Of a stretch of DNA of 27,062 bases, positions 1-5,128 are shown in pieces. The number at the start of each line of letters is the position of its first letter. Within the stretch, counting starts at the first letter, position 1. Both the position numbers and the translations under genes were made by a program. The notes under the pieces are model-generated. The model was given only the letters and a program-made list of their open reading frames with translations, was not told where the DNA came from and did not search any database. Source of the stretch: a virus; the IMG/VR virus record IMGVR_UViG_3300037189_004982, positions 1 to 27,062 of that record; one strand, 5' to 3'.

Positions 1-76
1 CATGCCGCCAAGAGTGGCGTGTTTGGAAGGTGTAGTCGAGCCCCTGCCCCCAGGTTTTGATAGCTGAATCAGCCAT
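1..76 (-). CDS. Hypothetical protein, N-terminus only (cut by window edge)
   Basis: An ATG at 76-74 opens a frame that runs without a stop to the left edge, giving 25 residues beginning MADSAIKTWGQG. The start overlaps the last 8 bases of the winged-helix gene (ATGGCTGA), the same overlap used between thyX and its follower. AAGGA lies 8 bases upstream as a ribosome binding site. The visible part is rich in aromatic and basic residues (W, Y, F, R, H). That is too little to assign a family; the N-terminus of a recombinase or another early enzyme is possible, but this is a guess. Confidence 0.6.
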   Translation of the reverse strand, partial: MADSAIKTWGQGLDYTFQTRHSWRH

Positions 77-410
77 TGAGGATGTCCTTGATTTGATTGA
101 TGACCATCTCACCCTTAGGTGTTAGGTAAAGCAGCCTGTCACGTTGATCTAGGTAATCTTTTTTCTTTACAATGAGGTCCATGCCGGGTTTGCCTAATCG
201 GTGGTAGTCCGAGAGCCAGTCAGTGCAACGGCTTGCGCTACTTGTGGAATAGCCCAACGCACTAGCTAGCTGCTTGCTACGGCACCCATTATGGCCTGCT
301 ATGTAAAAAAAGGTTGAGATTACTTGAGCCGGAACCTGTCGGTCAAATAGACGAAGGATGTCTATTATCTTCCTCAGTTTCTCGATCTCGGGATCTGTAA
401 CTGGAGCCAT
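69..410 (-). CDS. MarR-like winged-helix DNA-binding protein
   Basis: A 113-residue protein starting at ATG 410. The frame stays open to a TTG at 452, but no ribosome binding site supports the longer forms. Residues about 25-60 read as helix-turn-helix (RSKQLASALGYSTSSASRCT), followed by a basic stretch and a wing-like segment (RDRLLYLTPKGEMV) typical of MarR-type folds, in which 'LTPKG' is a hallmark. It probably binds DNA as a regulator of phage or host transcription. It overlaps the next gene by 8 bases, so the two are probably translationally coupled. About 100 bases of non-coding DNA lie upstream. Its target is unknown; the repeated TCACGATCG motif elsewhere in the early region is one candidate. 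Confidence 0.7.
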   Translation of the reverse strand: MAPVTDPEIEKLRKIIDILRLFDRQVPAQVISTFFYIAGHNGCRSKQLASALGYSTSSASRCTDWLSDYHRLGKPGMDLIVKKKDYLDQRDRLLYLTPKGEMVINQIKDILNG

Positions 411-473
411 GACTGAACGCCTGGATGACTGGCCATTCACAGTGTAGCTCAAAGGAGCCGCACGAATAGCCTA

Positions 474-504
474 TGTATAAGCCAGGTAGGTAGATTAGCG
501 TCAA
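474..504 (-). promoter_or_regulatory. Weak sigma70-like promoter candidate before the winged-helix gene
   Basis: On the minus strand TTGACG (504-499) is followed after 19 bases by TATACA (479-474). Both hexamers are close to consensus but the spacing is longer than the preferred 17. It lies in and beside the roughly 100-base gap between the 61-aa gene and the winged-helix gene, at a sensible distance from ATG 410. It may be chance. Confidence 0.25.
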
Positions 505-513
505 GGTGCTGCG

Positions 514-699
514 TTACTTGCTGTGTGGAAGCTCCTTCATAGTAGTACATCCGTACAAGGGGTGCAACTGCTGCTTGACCCTATATGTATCAGCATGTAC
601 CTGCTGCCGCATCAGGTGAGCCAGCTCCCTGCGGTGGGGATGGCTGGCTACCTCCTCAACAAGCTGCTCCACGCGACGATTGAATGTAGCCCGTGTCAT
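514..699 (-). CDS. Small hypothetical protein (61 aa)
   Basis: ATG at 699 overlaps the stop of the upstream 81-aa gene (TGATG), indicating coupling. The product is strongly helical and rich in R, H, E and Q (RRVEQLVEEVASHPHRRELA), with no membrane segment or cysteine cluster. I do not recognise a family. It is the last gene before a roughly 100-base gap that precedes the winged-helix regulator. Confidence 0.6.
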   Translation of the reverse strand: MTRATFNRRVEQLVEEVASHPHRRELAHLMRQQVHADTYRVKQQLHPLYGCTTMKELPHSK

Positions 700-944
700 C
701 AGCCTTCTTCCTGCTCAGGAGCTTGGTATTCGTAGGCGTAACCAGTTGCAGATACGATGTCCCTGATGGCTTCGACCATCTGCTCGCTAAGATCGGCAGC
801 ATCGTTGTTGACCAGCACCTGAGAGATCAGCTTGAAAGCCTCAGGAAGGCGCATGAGTTCCTTCTTGACAGGAGCCAATGTCTTTTTCACAGCAGGAGCT
901 TCTTCAGTTGTAGCAGCAGGAGCGGTCACTTTGTTGGTAGCCAT
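699..944 (-). CDS. Small hypothetical protein with A/T/K/P-rich N-terminus (81 aa)
   Basis: ATG at 944 gives a product starting MATNKVTAPAATTEEAPAVK. The frame extends upstream to 1019, but that extension runs through a copy of the repeated regulatory motif (946-965), so ATG 944 is preferred. The N-terminal 30 residues are disordered and Ala/Thr/Pro/Lys-rich. The rest is predicted helical (residues 35-70, LPEAFKLISQVLVNND), ending in an acidic tail. No family recognised. It is coupled to the 61-aa gene by a TGATG overlap. Confidence 0.6.
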   Translation of the reverse strand: MATNKVTAPAATTEEAPAVKKTLAPVKKELMRLPEAFKLISQVLVNNDAADLSEQMVEAIRDIVSATGYAYEYQAPEQEEG

Positions 945-945
945 G

Positions 946-965
946 TTGTTGTTGACGATCGTGGT
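946..965 (-). promoter_or_regulatory. Repeated motif, copy 5 (variant)
   Basis: The minus strand reads ACCACGATCGTCAACAACAA, sharing CACGATCGTCA with copy 1. It sits directly upstream of ATG 944. If it is a promoter, the transcript would have almost no leader; if it is an operator, it would block initiation. It is the most divergent of the well-placed copies apart from the core. Confidence 0.35.
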
Positions 966-991
966 AATGGTGGAAGGATCGAAAGAGGGAA

Positions 992-1219
992 TCAGCCGAC
1001 GATTGCAGTCAGTAGACACACAAGGTCTTTGTCGTAATCGACATCGGCAGCAGCAAGAAATCCCTCAATGAAGCCAGCTTTGAATGAAGCACCAGCAAGG
1101 GAGGAACCATGCTCTTCCTTGTAGGCTTCGATGGCCTCAATGGTTGCATCGACTTGATCTTGATACTCTTCAGCAGTCACACCTTCGGGTGCTTCAAGGA
1201 CGAGTTGAGCGTTGATCAT
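992..1219 (-). CDS. Small acidic hypothetical protein (75 aa)
   Basis: ATG at 1219 (MINAQLVLEAPEG) is preferred over the TTG at 1273, because the longer frame would span an intrinsic terminator at 1231-1256. The product is acidic and mostly helical (TAEEYQDQVDATIEAIEAYK), with a hydrophobic Ala/Phe/Gly stretch near the middle (SFKAGFIEGFLAAADVDYD) and a short hydrophobic C-terminus. There is no clear Shine-Dalgarno sequence. It is the first gene after the terminator, followed after 47 bases by the 81-aa gene. No family recognised. Confidence 0.6.
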   Translation of the reverse strand: MINAQLVLEAPEGVTAEEYQDQVDATIEAIEAYKEEHGSSLAGASFKAGFIEGFLAAADVDYDKDLVCLLTAIVG

Positions 1220-1230
1220 CTTAGAAGTAC

Positions 1231-1256
1231 AAAACAAAGGACACAGAAGTGTGCCC
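1231..1256 (-). terminator. Intrinsic terminator T1
   Basis: On the minus strand GGGCACA, loop CTTC and TGTGTCC form a 7-bp stem with one G-U pair, followed by TTTGTTTT. It closes the chain of short genes ending at 1295 and ends 11 bases before the next start codon (1219). Confidence 0.7.
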
Positions 1257-1294
1257 CCAGAAAACCAACCCAAGAGGGAATGGCTATTTGGGAG

Positions 1295-1459
1295 CTACCA
1301 GTCATCAACTGTTAGGCATGAAAGGAGAGTAGACTTATGGCCAAGAAGTTCAAGGCCATTTAAGATGGCATCCCTCAATGAGAAGGCCCCAACAATGATG
1401 GAGCCCGTTGTAGTAGTTACCTTGTAGAATCTCAGTGCCTGTTTAATTTGTACCCCCAT
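1295..1459 (-). CDS. Micro-gene, hypothetical (54 aa)
   Basis: ATG 1459 to TAG 1295-1297 encodes 54 residues starting MGVQIKQALRFYKV. It contains a hydrophobic middle (SIIVGAFSL) and a helical, leucine-rich second half (DAILNGLELLG). GAGGA sits immediately before the ATG, which is closer than optimal. It overlaps the preceding 49-aa ORF by 28 bases out of frame and is followed by terminator T1. The protein-like composition and stop-to-start packing argue that it is real. Function unknown. Confidence 0.5.
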   Translation of the reverse strand: MGVQIKQALRFYKVTTTTGSIIVGAFSLRDAILNGLELLGHKSTLLSCLTVDDW

Positions 1460-1581
1460 TCCTCACATAGAGAGTTGGCATCCTTCTCCTTTCCGTATTG
1501 GCAGAGGAAGTTGACCCTTGAGTGTACGTCTTTTGGCATGGGTTGCCTATCCTCAGGTGGCCTACTAAGTGTTGCTGGCAT
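1432..1581 (-). CDS. Micro-gene, hypothetical (49 aa)
   Basis: ATG 1581 lies two bases after the stop of the 37-aa ORF (TAACCATG) and runs to TGA 1432-1434. An internal in-frame ATG at 1539, with AGG nearby, would give a 35-aa form. The product is charged and has two cysteines (FLCQYGKEKDANSLCEEWGY), with a helical look. No family recognised. The packing between neighbours is the main support. Confidence 0.45.
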   Translation of the reverse strand: MPATLSRPPEDRQPMPKDVHSRVNFLCQYGKEKDANSLCEEWGYKLNRH

Positions 1582-1583
1582 GG

Positions 1584-1697
1584 TTAGATTGACGAAAAAC
1601 GTTGAAGTTCCATCTGCAGGGCATGAAGCTCTCTCTCACAGTGACGCTCAATATCGAGGGTTTTTGCCCTGTTCCTGAGTTGCCTGTAGTGGGACAT
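1584..1697 (-). CDS. Micro-gene, helical charged peptide (37 aa)
   Basis: ATG 1697, preceded by AAGG at 5 bases, runs to TAA 1584-1586. It starts inside the 62-aa gene and overlaps it by 50 bases in another frame. The peptide is an almost continuous charged helix (DIERHCERELHALQMELQRF) with Leu and Phe spaced as in an amphipathic helix or short coiled coil. Overlap with a membrane-protein gene recalls nested spanin pairs, but no lipobox is visible. Function unknown. Confidence 0.45.
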   Translation of the reverse strand: MSHYRQLRNRAKTLDIERHCERELHALQMELQRFSSI

Positions 1698-1836
1698 GCG
1701 AACCTTGATCCAGTTGATGTGGGCGTACATATTTGTCATAGGGATCCTGGTAACCGAGAAGAAGTCCGAGAAGGTACAACATTGGAGCCAGCCAGAGAGG
1801 TAGACTGGCAGTGAAGAGAAGTGGGAGCCACTTCAT
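1648..1836 (-). CDS. Small membrane protein (62 aa)
   Basis: ATG 1836 overlaps the stop of the 67-aa gene as TAATG. Residues about 3-28 form one or two tightly spaced hydrophobic segments (LPLLFTASLPLWLAPMLYLL), followed by a hydrophilic tail rich in Q, H, P and K. It is probably a small inner-membrane protein made early in infection. A longer ORF in another frame (1736-1972) overlaps it but lacks the coupling signal. Family not recognised. Confidence 0.55.
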   Translation of the reverse strand: MKWLPLLFTASLPLWLAPMLYLLGLLLGYQDPYDKYVRPHQLDQGSHVPLQATQEQGKNPRY

Positions 1837-2039
1837 TAGCGAGCGTTCTGTAAAGAACCAGAAACAATGTCAATGCGACTGTGGGGATACCTATCACACC
1901 AGCGGTCCAAATGTGCATCAGCCTGCTCATAGGTTGGAAATGTAGCCAATATTTCCCATTCGCCTGCATCATCTAGAGCAGCGATATGGTATTGAGGCTT
2001 GAATTTAGACGTTTGCCTGAAGAATGTGGGATGAGCCAT
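1836..2039 (-). CDS. Small hypothetical protein (67 aa)
   Basis: ATG 2039 follows the stop of the 108-aa winged-helix gene by two bases, and its own stop forms TAATG with the 62-aa gene. The product has alternating beta-type and helical segments (YHIAALDDAGEWEILATF, then YEQADAHLDRWCDRYP). This suggests a small compact alpha/beta domain with aromatic and acidic residues. No family recognised. Confidence 0.6.
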   Translation of the reverse strand: MAHPTFFRQTSKFKPQYHIAALDDAGEWEILATFPTYEQADAHLDRWCDRYPHSRIDIVSGSLQNAR

Positions 2040-2041
2040 AA

Positions 2042-2368
2042 TCAGTACGCAACCTGTGGGAATTGGAGCAGTGAAGTAATGAATGCCATGATTCGATCAC
2101 GCTTCCTGACACGAACCTCAGTCAAGATGTGGAAGTGGCGATACTTACGCTTTGACAAAGTACCATCAACATTCAGAGTTGATGCACTTACTGCATAAAT
2201 TAACTTCTCTTCGATCATCCTGTTAAGGACGCAATGAGTGACCCAATCATTATGTTGGGGGAAACTAAGTTCCTTACTGATCTGATACTGACGAAGGCCA
2301 TCCTCTTTAGAGAGGATTTTAACAATCTGAGCCGCAGTCTTGCGGTAGGCTTGTTGCTTGGAGTCCAT
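2042..2368 (-). CDS. Winged-helix-like protein (108 aa)
   Basis: ATG 2368 gives 108 residues. Residues about 8-60 resemble a winged helix: helix 1 (TAAQIVKILSKEDG), a helix-turn-helix (RQYQISKELSFPQHNDWVT), a recognition-type helix (HCVLNRMIEEKLI), then two strands with basic residues (TLSKRKYRHFHIL). It may be a transcription factor or a small DNA-binding inhibitor. It is the first gene after motif copy 1 and terminator T2, heading a chain of short genes that ends at T1. No Shine-Dalgarno sequence is visible before the ATG. Confidence 0.6.
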   Translation of the reverse strand: MDSKQQAYRKTAAQIVKILSKEDGLRQYQISKELSFPQHNDWVTHCVLNRMIEEKLIYAVSASTLNVDGTLSKRKYRHFHILTEVRVRKRDRIMAFITSLLQFPQVAY

Positions 2369-2401
2369 GATTTTAGAGAGAATGAGTGAAGAAAGTCCCT
2401 G

Positions 2402-2421
2402 CTGATTGTGACGATCGTGAT
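2402..2421 (-). promoter_or_regulatory. Repeated motif, copy 1
   Basis: The minus strand reads ATCACGATCGTCACAATCAG. It begins 5 bases after the T-run of terminator T2 and lies 33 bases before ATG 2368. The core ATCACGATCG is identical in copies 3 and 4, and ACARTCAG recurs at the 3' side. The position suits a promoter or operator. Confidence 0.5.
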
Positions 2422-2426
2422 TTCAC

Positions 2427-2456
2427 AAAAAAAAGAGGGAGGTTGTTAGCCTCCCC
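2427..2456 (-). terminator. Intrinsic terminator T2
   Basis: On the minus strand GGGAGG, a 7-base loop and CCTCCC are followed by CTCTTTTTTTT. It lies 6 bases after the stop of the 55-aa gene and directly before motif copy 1. Confidence 0.8.
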
Positions 2457-2462
2457 TTTGTG

Positions 2463-2630
2463 CTATGCCCTTGCCTCTTTTAGTACGAGGTTGAAGAGTT
2501 CACCCTTGAAGAATCGAATTGCCCTGTAGTAGGCATGGCTTTCTGAATCAGTCTTGATTGAAAGCGTAGTCCTATCAGCACCCCTGAAGACATAATGAAT
2601 ATCAGGGGGATTGTCGTTTCGATTCTTCAC
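2463..2630 (-). CDS. Small hypothetical protein with GTG start (55 aa)
   Basis: GTG at 2630 overlaps the stop of the 203-aa gene (GTGA), and the frame ends at TAG 2463-2465, just before terminator T2. The 55-residue product starts MKNRNDNPPDIHYVFRGA and is basic and helical toward the C-terminus (YYRAIRFFKGELFNLVLKE). Exact stop-start overlap plus a terminator immediately downstream make it a credible gene despite its size. It probably works with the coupled upstream protein. No family recognised. Confidence 0.65.
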   Translation of the reverse strand: MKNRNDNPPDIHYVFRGADRTTLSIKTDSESHAYYRAIRFFKGELFNLVLKEARA

Positions 2631-3238
2631 TTTCTTACACCCCTATAGAGGTTGCGGTGTGTGACCCATGTGATAGCTTGCACCTGATAGGATGTATAGT
2701 TTGTGCCCATAATTCGGTTGATAATCGCAGTAGCCTGACGATAATCAGATGCGATCTCTTGATACAACTTCGCACTAATCTTAGGCGTATCAGTTGTAGA
2801 AACTCTCTTGCCAATCCAGATAGAGTAAGCATGGCCATCGACACAAACATCATCCTGATGGAGAATGCAGCGATAAAATGCTTGCTGCTTTCGACCATTC
2901 AATATGTCACCAATCGTTTCCATATCACCATTACTTGAAAGGATCTGAATCGCCTTCCGTTTGTTAGCACCGAACGTGCCAACCTTAAGATCATCTACTG
3001 ATGATGGATCTATTGAATACAGTTTCACCATATTCTCAGCATCCTGAACATTACGTTCCCACGGATTCTGTGGTGAAAGGGCGGAAATAACACCTGCAAC
3101 TTTCAATATGCTGATGTTGTAATCACGAGCGATTCTGCATGTGATTAGATTAGCTAGTCGATACCAATCCAATCCCTCTTGAATCTCACCGGCAGACGCT
3201 AGAAAAAACGTGCCGAGAATAGGCGTAGGCGTTGACAT
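2627..3238 (-). CDS. Conserved phage protein, DUF7178-like (203 aa)
   Basis: ATG 3238 is preceded by GGAGG at 5 bases, so it is chosen over the longer frame (3271), which reaches the T-tract of T3. Conserved-looking motifs are ALSPQNPWERN (residues 53-63), FGANKRKA (89-96), VCVDGHA (131-137) and QAITWVTHR (187-195). I recall this arrangement from a family widespread in phages and annotated DUF7178. The mostly helical pattern with a conserved Asp-x-His might indicate a nucleic-acid enzyme, but no activity is assigned. It forms a two-gene unit with the 55-aa gene, between T3/motif copy 6 and T2. Confidence 0.6.
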   Translation of the reverse strand: MSTPTPILGTFFLASAGEIQEGLDWYRLANLITCRIARDYNISILKVAGVISALSPQNPWERNVQDAENMVKLYSIDPSSVDDLKVGTFGANKRKAIQILSSNGDMETIGDILNGRKQQAFYRCILHQDDVCVDGHAYSIWIGKRVSTTDTPKISAKLYQEIASDYRQATAIINRIMGTNYTSYQVQAITWVTHRNLYRGVRK

Positions 3239-3253
3239 TGAAACCTCCAAGAA

Positions 3254-3266
3254 TGACGATTGTGAG
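3254..3266 (-). promoter_or_regulatory. Repeated motif, copy 6 (short)
   Basis: The minus strand reads CTCACAATCGTCA, one base different from copy 1 over TCACGATCGTCA. It follows the T-run of terminator T3 by 7 bases and precedes the Shine-Dalgarno sequence of the 203-aa gene. Confidence 0.35.
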
Positions 3267-3272
3267 AGCATT

Positions 3273-3302
3273 AAAAAGAGGGGAAACTATCAGCCTCCCC
3301 CT
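3273..3302 (-). terminator. Intrinsic terminator T3
   Basis: On the minus strand AGGGGGA pairs with TTCCCCT (7 bp, one G-U) around a 10-base loop, then C and TTTTT. It lies between the 187-aa gene (stop at 3325) and the 203-aa gene. Confidence 0.75.
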
Positions 3303-3324
3303 TATCTATTGTCAGGTGCAATGA

Positions 3325-3888
3325 TTAGCTGAAATGTTTATCGATCGCACTGCAGAAAGTATCGATGCACGCAATCGGCAAGATTACAATTTTCTGGTGA
3401 ACACCTAGACCCTGCACAAGGGCCGCCGCAGACTGTAGGACAACCTCAGAAAATAGGATCTGTTTGATATAGTTAGGGCACTTACCCTTAAAATAGTTTT
3501 GAGCTGATCTAACCATTTCACGGTAGGTATTCAGCTCGCCAAGCATACTAAAATCAGAATGAGATTGGAGATGCGCCCAATCATGAATGGCGCGAAACTT
3601 CAAATTGTCTTGGTAGTCGATAATTGCGGGACTTCCGCCAGTAAATACTCTAATTCTCCCCAATTGTGTTGCTTCAAGTTTCATCTGAGAGAATGAAGTG
3701 TAAGGATCATCCTTTGACCACTCAATTCCGATAGGCAGATCATAGAATCGGCGGATCAAGTAAGACCTATAAAGGTCGATTGCAGCACTACTAAAACATG
3801 GTCTATCAACCGTCATACATTCAGACGATTCATAGACTAGATTAAGGTCGAAGATAATATCCTTTTGTTTGTTAGTGAGTGTTGCCAT
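3325..3888 (-). CDS. Hypothetical phage protein with HDxxH motif (187 aa)
   Basis: ATG 3888 has GGAGG 7 bases upstream, so the longer frame (3990) is rejected. The product is mostly helical. The segment RAIHDWAHLQSH (residues 99-110) followed by GELNTYREM resembles an H-D-x-x-H pattern I have seen in uncharacterised phage proteins. The histidines and the following Glu could bind a metal, but this is inference. There are three cysteines in the last 55 residues. It is the first gene after the long non-coding stretch, so it would be the first early gene if the genome end lies there. Confidence 0.6.
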   Translation of the reverse strand: MATLTNKQKDIIFDLNLVYESSECMTVDRPCFSSAAIDLYRSYLIRRFYDLPIGIEWSKDDPYTSFSQMKLEATQLGRIRVFTGGSPAIIDYQDNLKFRAIHDWAHLQSHSDFSMLGELNTYREMVRSAQNYFKGKCPNYIKQILFSEVVLQSAAALVQGLGVHQKIVILPIACIDTFCSAIDKHFS

Positions 3889-3931
3889 GATTGAACCTCC
3901 TGTGGGTGATACCTTTTGCCAGGTGAAATGA

Positions 3932-3955
3932 TGGAGAGAAAAAAAATACTCTCCA
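3932..3955 (-). other. Hairpin with T8 loop in the leader of the 187-aa gene
   Basis: On the minus strand TGGAGAG and CTCTCCA form a perfect 7-bp stem around TATTTTTTTT. It lies in the leader between motif copy 2 and ATG 3888. The T-run sits inside the loop rather than after a stem, so it is not a normal terminator. It may be a leader RNA structure. Confidence 0.4.
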
Positions 3956-3970
3956 ATTATGGACACAAAA

Positions 3971-3987
3971 GACTGTGAGATCGTGCC
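3971..3987 (-). promoter_or_regulatory. Repeated motif, copy 2 (one base shorter)
   Basis: The minus strand reads GGCACGATCTCACAGTC, matching copy 1 with one base missing in the middle. It follows a 7-bp hairpin (3992-4012) and lies 83 bases before ATG 3888. Confidence 0.35.
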
Positions 3988-4258
3988 CACAAGTTAGCTG
4001 ACGAGGCTAACTAATTACGACGCTAAGTGATAGGATCCGAGCCTATCTTTGTCGGTGCTAATGTTTGCCTGTTTATGTAATGTTTGCCCGACCCGCCACT
4101 TCGCCGTAGGTTGTCACACTGACCCATTGGCTGTTTGCTGTCTGCCCGTGCCAAACCACGCAAACCAAGGGGCCAGACCTACCGTGTGCGGGTCTGCCGT
4201 TGGCGATTATGCGATTTTCAAGGTTCCCGGCCGGTTCCCCGTCCGATGAAGTAAGTAT

Positions 4259-4274
4259 GCATCGGATCCGATGC
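4259..4274. repeat. 16-base perfect palindrome
   Basis: GCATCGGATCCGATGC is self-complementary and has no loop, so it suits a dimeric protein site better than an RNA hairpin. Its centre GGATCC is shared with a 14-base palindrome at 26004-26017. Confidence 0.6.
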
Positions 4275-4288
4275 TAGGTGGATAGTTA

Positions 4289-4314
4289 GTGTGCCGATTT
4301 TTTTGCTGGCACAC
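4289..4314. repeat. Inverted repeat around a T7 run
   Basis: GTGTGCC and GGCACAC (7 bp, perfect) flank a 12-base loop containing seven T on the plus strand. No gene is attached. Confidence 0.5.
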
Positions 4315-4379
4315 CAGACTAGACAGGATGGCAGGCTAAGTGCTAAGAGCCCGATCAGCAGGAGATGCGATAGACTATA

Positions 4380-4403
4380 CTGACTGTTTGCGCCGATCGT
4401 GAT
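4380..4403 (-). promoter_or_regulatory. Repeated motif, copy 3
   Basis: Matches copy 4 at 22 of 24 positions. On the minus strand the core is ATCACGATCGG, followed by AACAGTCAG. It lies 122 bases downstream of copy 4 in the transcription direction, inside the non-coding region. Confidence 0.5.
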
Positions 4404-4501
4404 ACCAACATGCCAAGGATTAGGCCAGCTTAAATGTATCTATCCGTGCTGTACACTTCAGGGTAAGCAACTGGGGATACACTTGAGCAGGTTGAGTGAT
4501 G

Positions 4502-4525
4502 CTGACTGTTGGGGCCGATCGTGAT
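4502..4525 (-). promoter_or_regulatory. Repeated motif, copy 4
   Basis: The minus-strand core ATCACGATCGG begins at the very base after the T-run of terminator T4 and ends with AACAGTCAG. The terminator-then-motif order repeats that of copies 1 and 6. Confidence 0.5.
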
Positions 4526-4553
4526 AAAAAAAGGGGTGCAACTTCGGTCGCAC
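4526..4553 (-). terminator. Intrinsic terminator T4
   Basis: On the minus strand GTGCGAC, loop CGAA and GTTGCAC (7 bp, one G-U) are followed by CCC and TTTTTTT. It has no gene within 320 bases upstream, so it would end read-through from thyX/84-aa or a short non-coding transcript. Confidence 0.75.
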
Positions 4554-4873
4554 AGACAGCGAAACTAACACAAACTAACGAGGGTAGGGTATAGCTTACT
4601 GATCGGATCGGTGAGCATAGCCTATCGGTGCCAGGATGCGGCAGGATGCTAGGGAGTACGACTAGACTTCACAACTAGCGCGGCAGTTTGACGGCTCAAT
4701 AGGCTATAACGACGACCCCAATGGGGGGATAGCGTCCATCATCGAGCGTTAGGATGGACTTCACATTTTTGCTCCAAAATGTCAGACCCCTCTAGGATGC
4801 CCTAGAAGCCCCCAGAAACGGCTGGAGGCTAGGAGCACACCTTAGGTCGGTCATAGGCGGCTTAACGGGGCAG

Positions 4874-5128
4874 CTAGGAAGGTCTGGTGACGTTCTGAAT
4901 CGATCCGTCCAGCTCGGCGGCGATCAAATCCAGGAAATGCGCTGCAGCAAGAACACCTTCAGTGAACTTCGGGTGTTCCGTGTCGCCAATCAGGTCTTCA
5001 GCTCGATCCGCAGCAGCTCGCAGAGCGGCGCCAAGTGGTTGACCCATATCTTCTAGCGGCCCTTGGGCTTCGTAGGCATCGTTCCAGGCGTCCCAGATTG
5101 CCTGCGCGGCGGGGGAAAGGTCAGCCAT
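4874..5128 (-). CDS. Small cyanophage-type protein, SPAAQA family (84 aa)
   Basis: ATG 5128 overlaps the thyX stop by 8 bases (ATGGCTGA). The product begins MADLSPAAQAIWDAWNDAY and contains ALRAAADRAEDLI at about residues 35-47. I recall small proteins with SPAAQA near the N-terminus and an ALRAAAD helix from marine cyanobacteria and their phages. It is acidic and all-helical, with no catalytic motif. Function is unknown; coupling to thyX suggests co-expression with nucleotide metabolism or simply late expression. Confidence 0.7.
   Translation of the reverse strand: MADLSPAAQAIWDAWNDAYEAQGPLEDMGQPLGAALRAAADRAEDLIGDTEHPKFTEGVLAAAHFLDLIAAELDGSIQNVTRPS

Larger units (their letters stand above)
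3889..4873. other. Long non-coding, inverted-repeat-rich region
   Basis: No convincing gene on either strand. It holds motif copies 2-4, terminator T4 and many inverted repeats: 3992-4012 (7-bp stem), 4029-4047 (6), 4174-4196 (6), 4259-4274 (16-base perfect palindrome), 4289-4314 (7), 4594-4616 (10 bp with two G-U), 4734-4759 (7), 4791-4806 (6) and 4807-4830 (8 plus a mismatch). It separates the last late genes (thyX and its partner) from the first early gene. Candidate roles are genome terminus/packaging site, early promoter region, or a source of structured RNA. Confidence 0.6.

Noticed and set aside
1216-1305. 29-codon hydrophobic ORF ending at the 75-aa start
   Set aside because: It runs straight through terminator T1 and has no ribosome binding site.
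1736-1972. 78-codon minus-strand ORF with a hydrophobic segment
   Set aside because: It overlaps the 67- and 62-aa genes in another frame. Those two are joined by a TAATG signal, and this ORF has no such support.
2402-2421. Motif as a classical T7 promoter
   Set aside because: Some letters match (ACGA, TCAC, A-rich centre), but only with gaps. The conserved T7 CACTATAGGG block is absent, so only a divergent phage promoter or operator is possible.
4049-4249. Plus-strand ORF of 66 codons in the gene-free region
   Set aside because: It is the wrong strand for this genome, has no ribosome site, and has a Cys/Pro/Val-rich composition unlike neighbouring proteins. Inverted repeats run through it.
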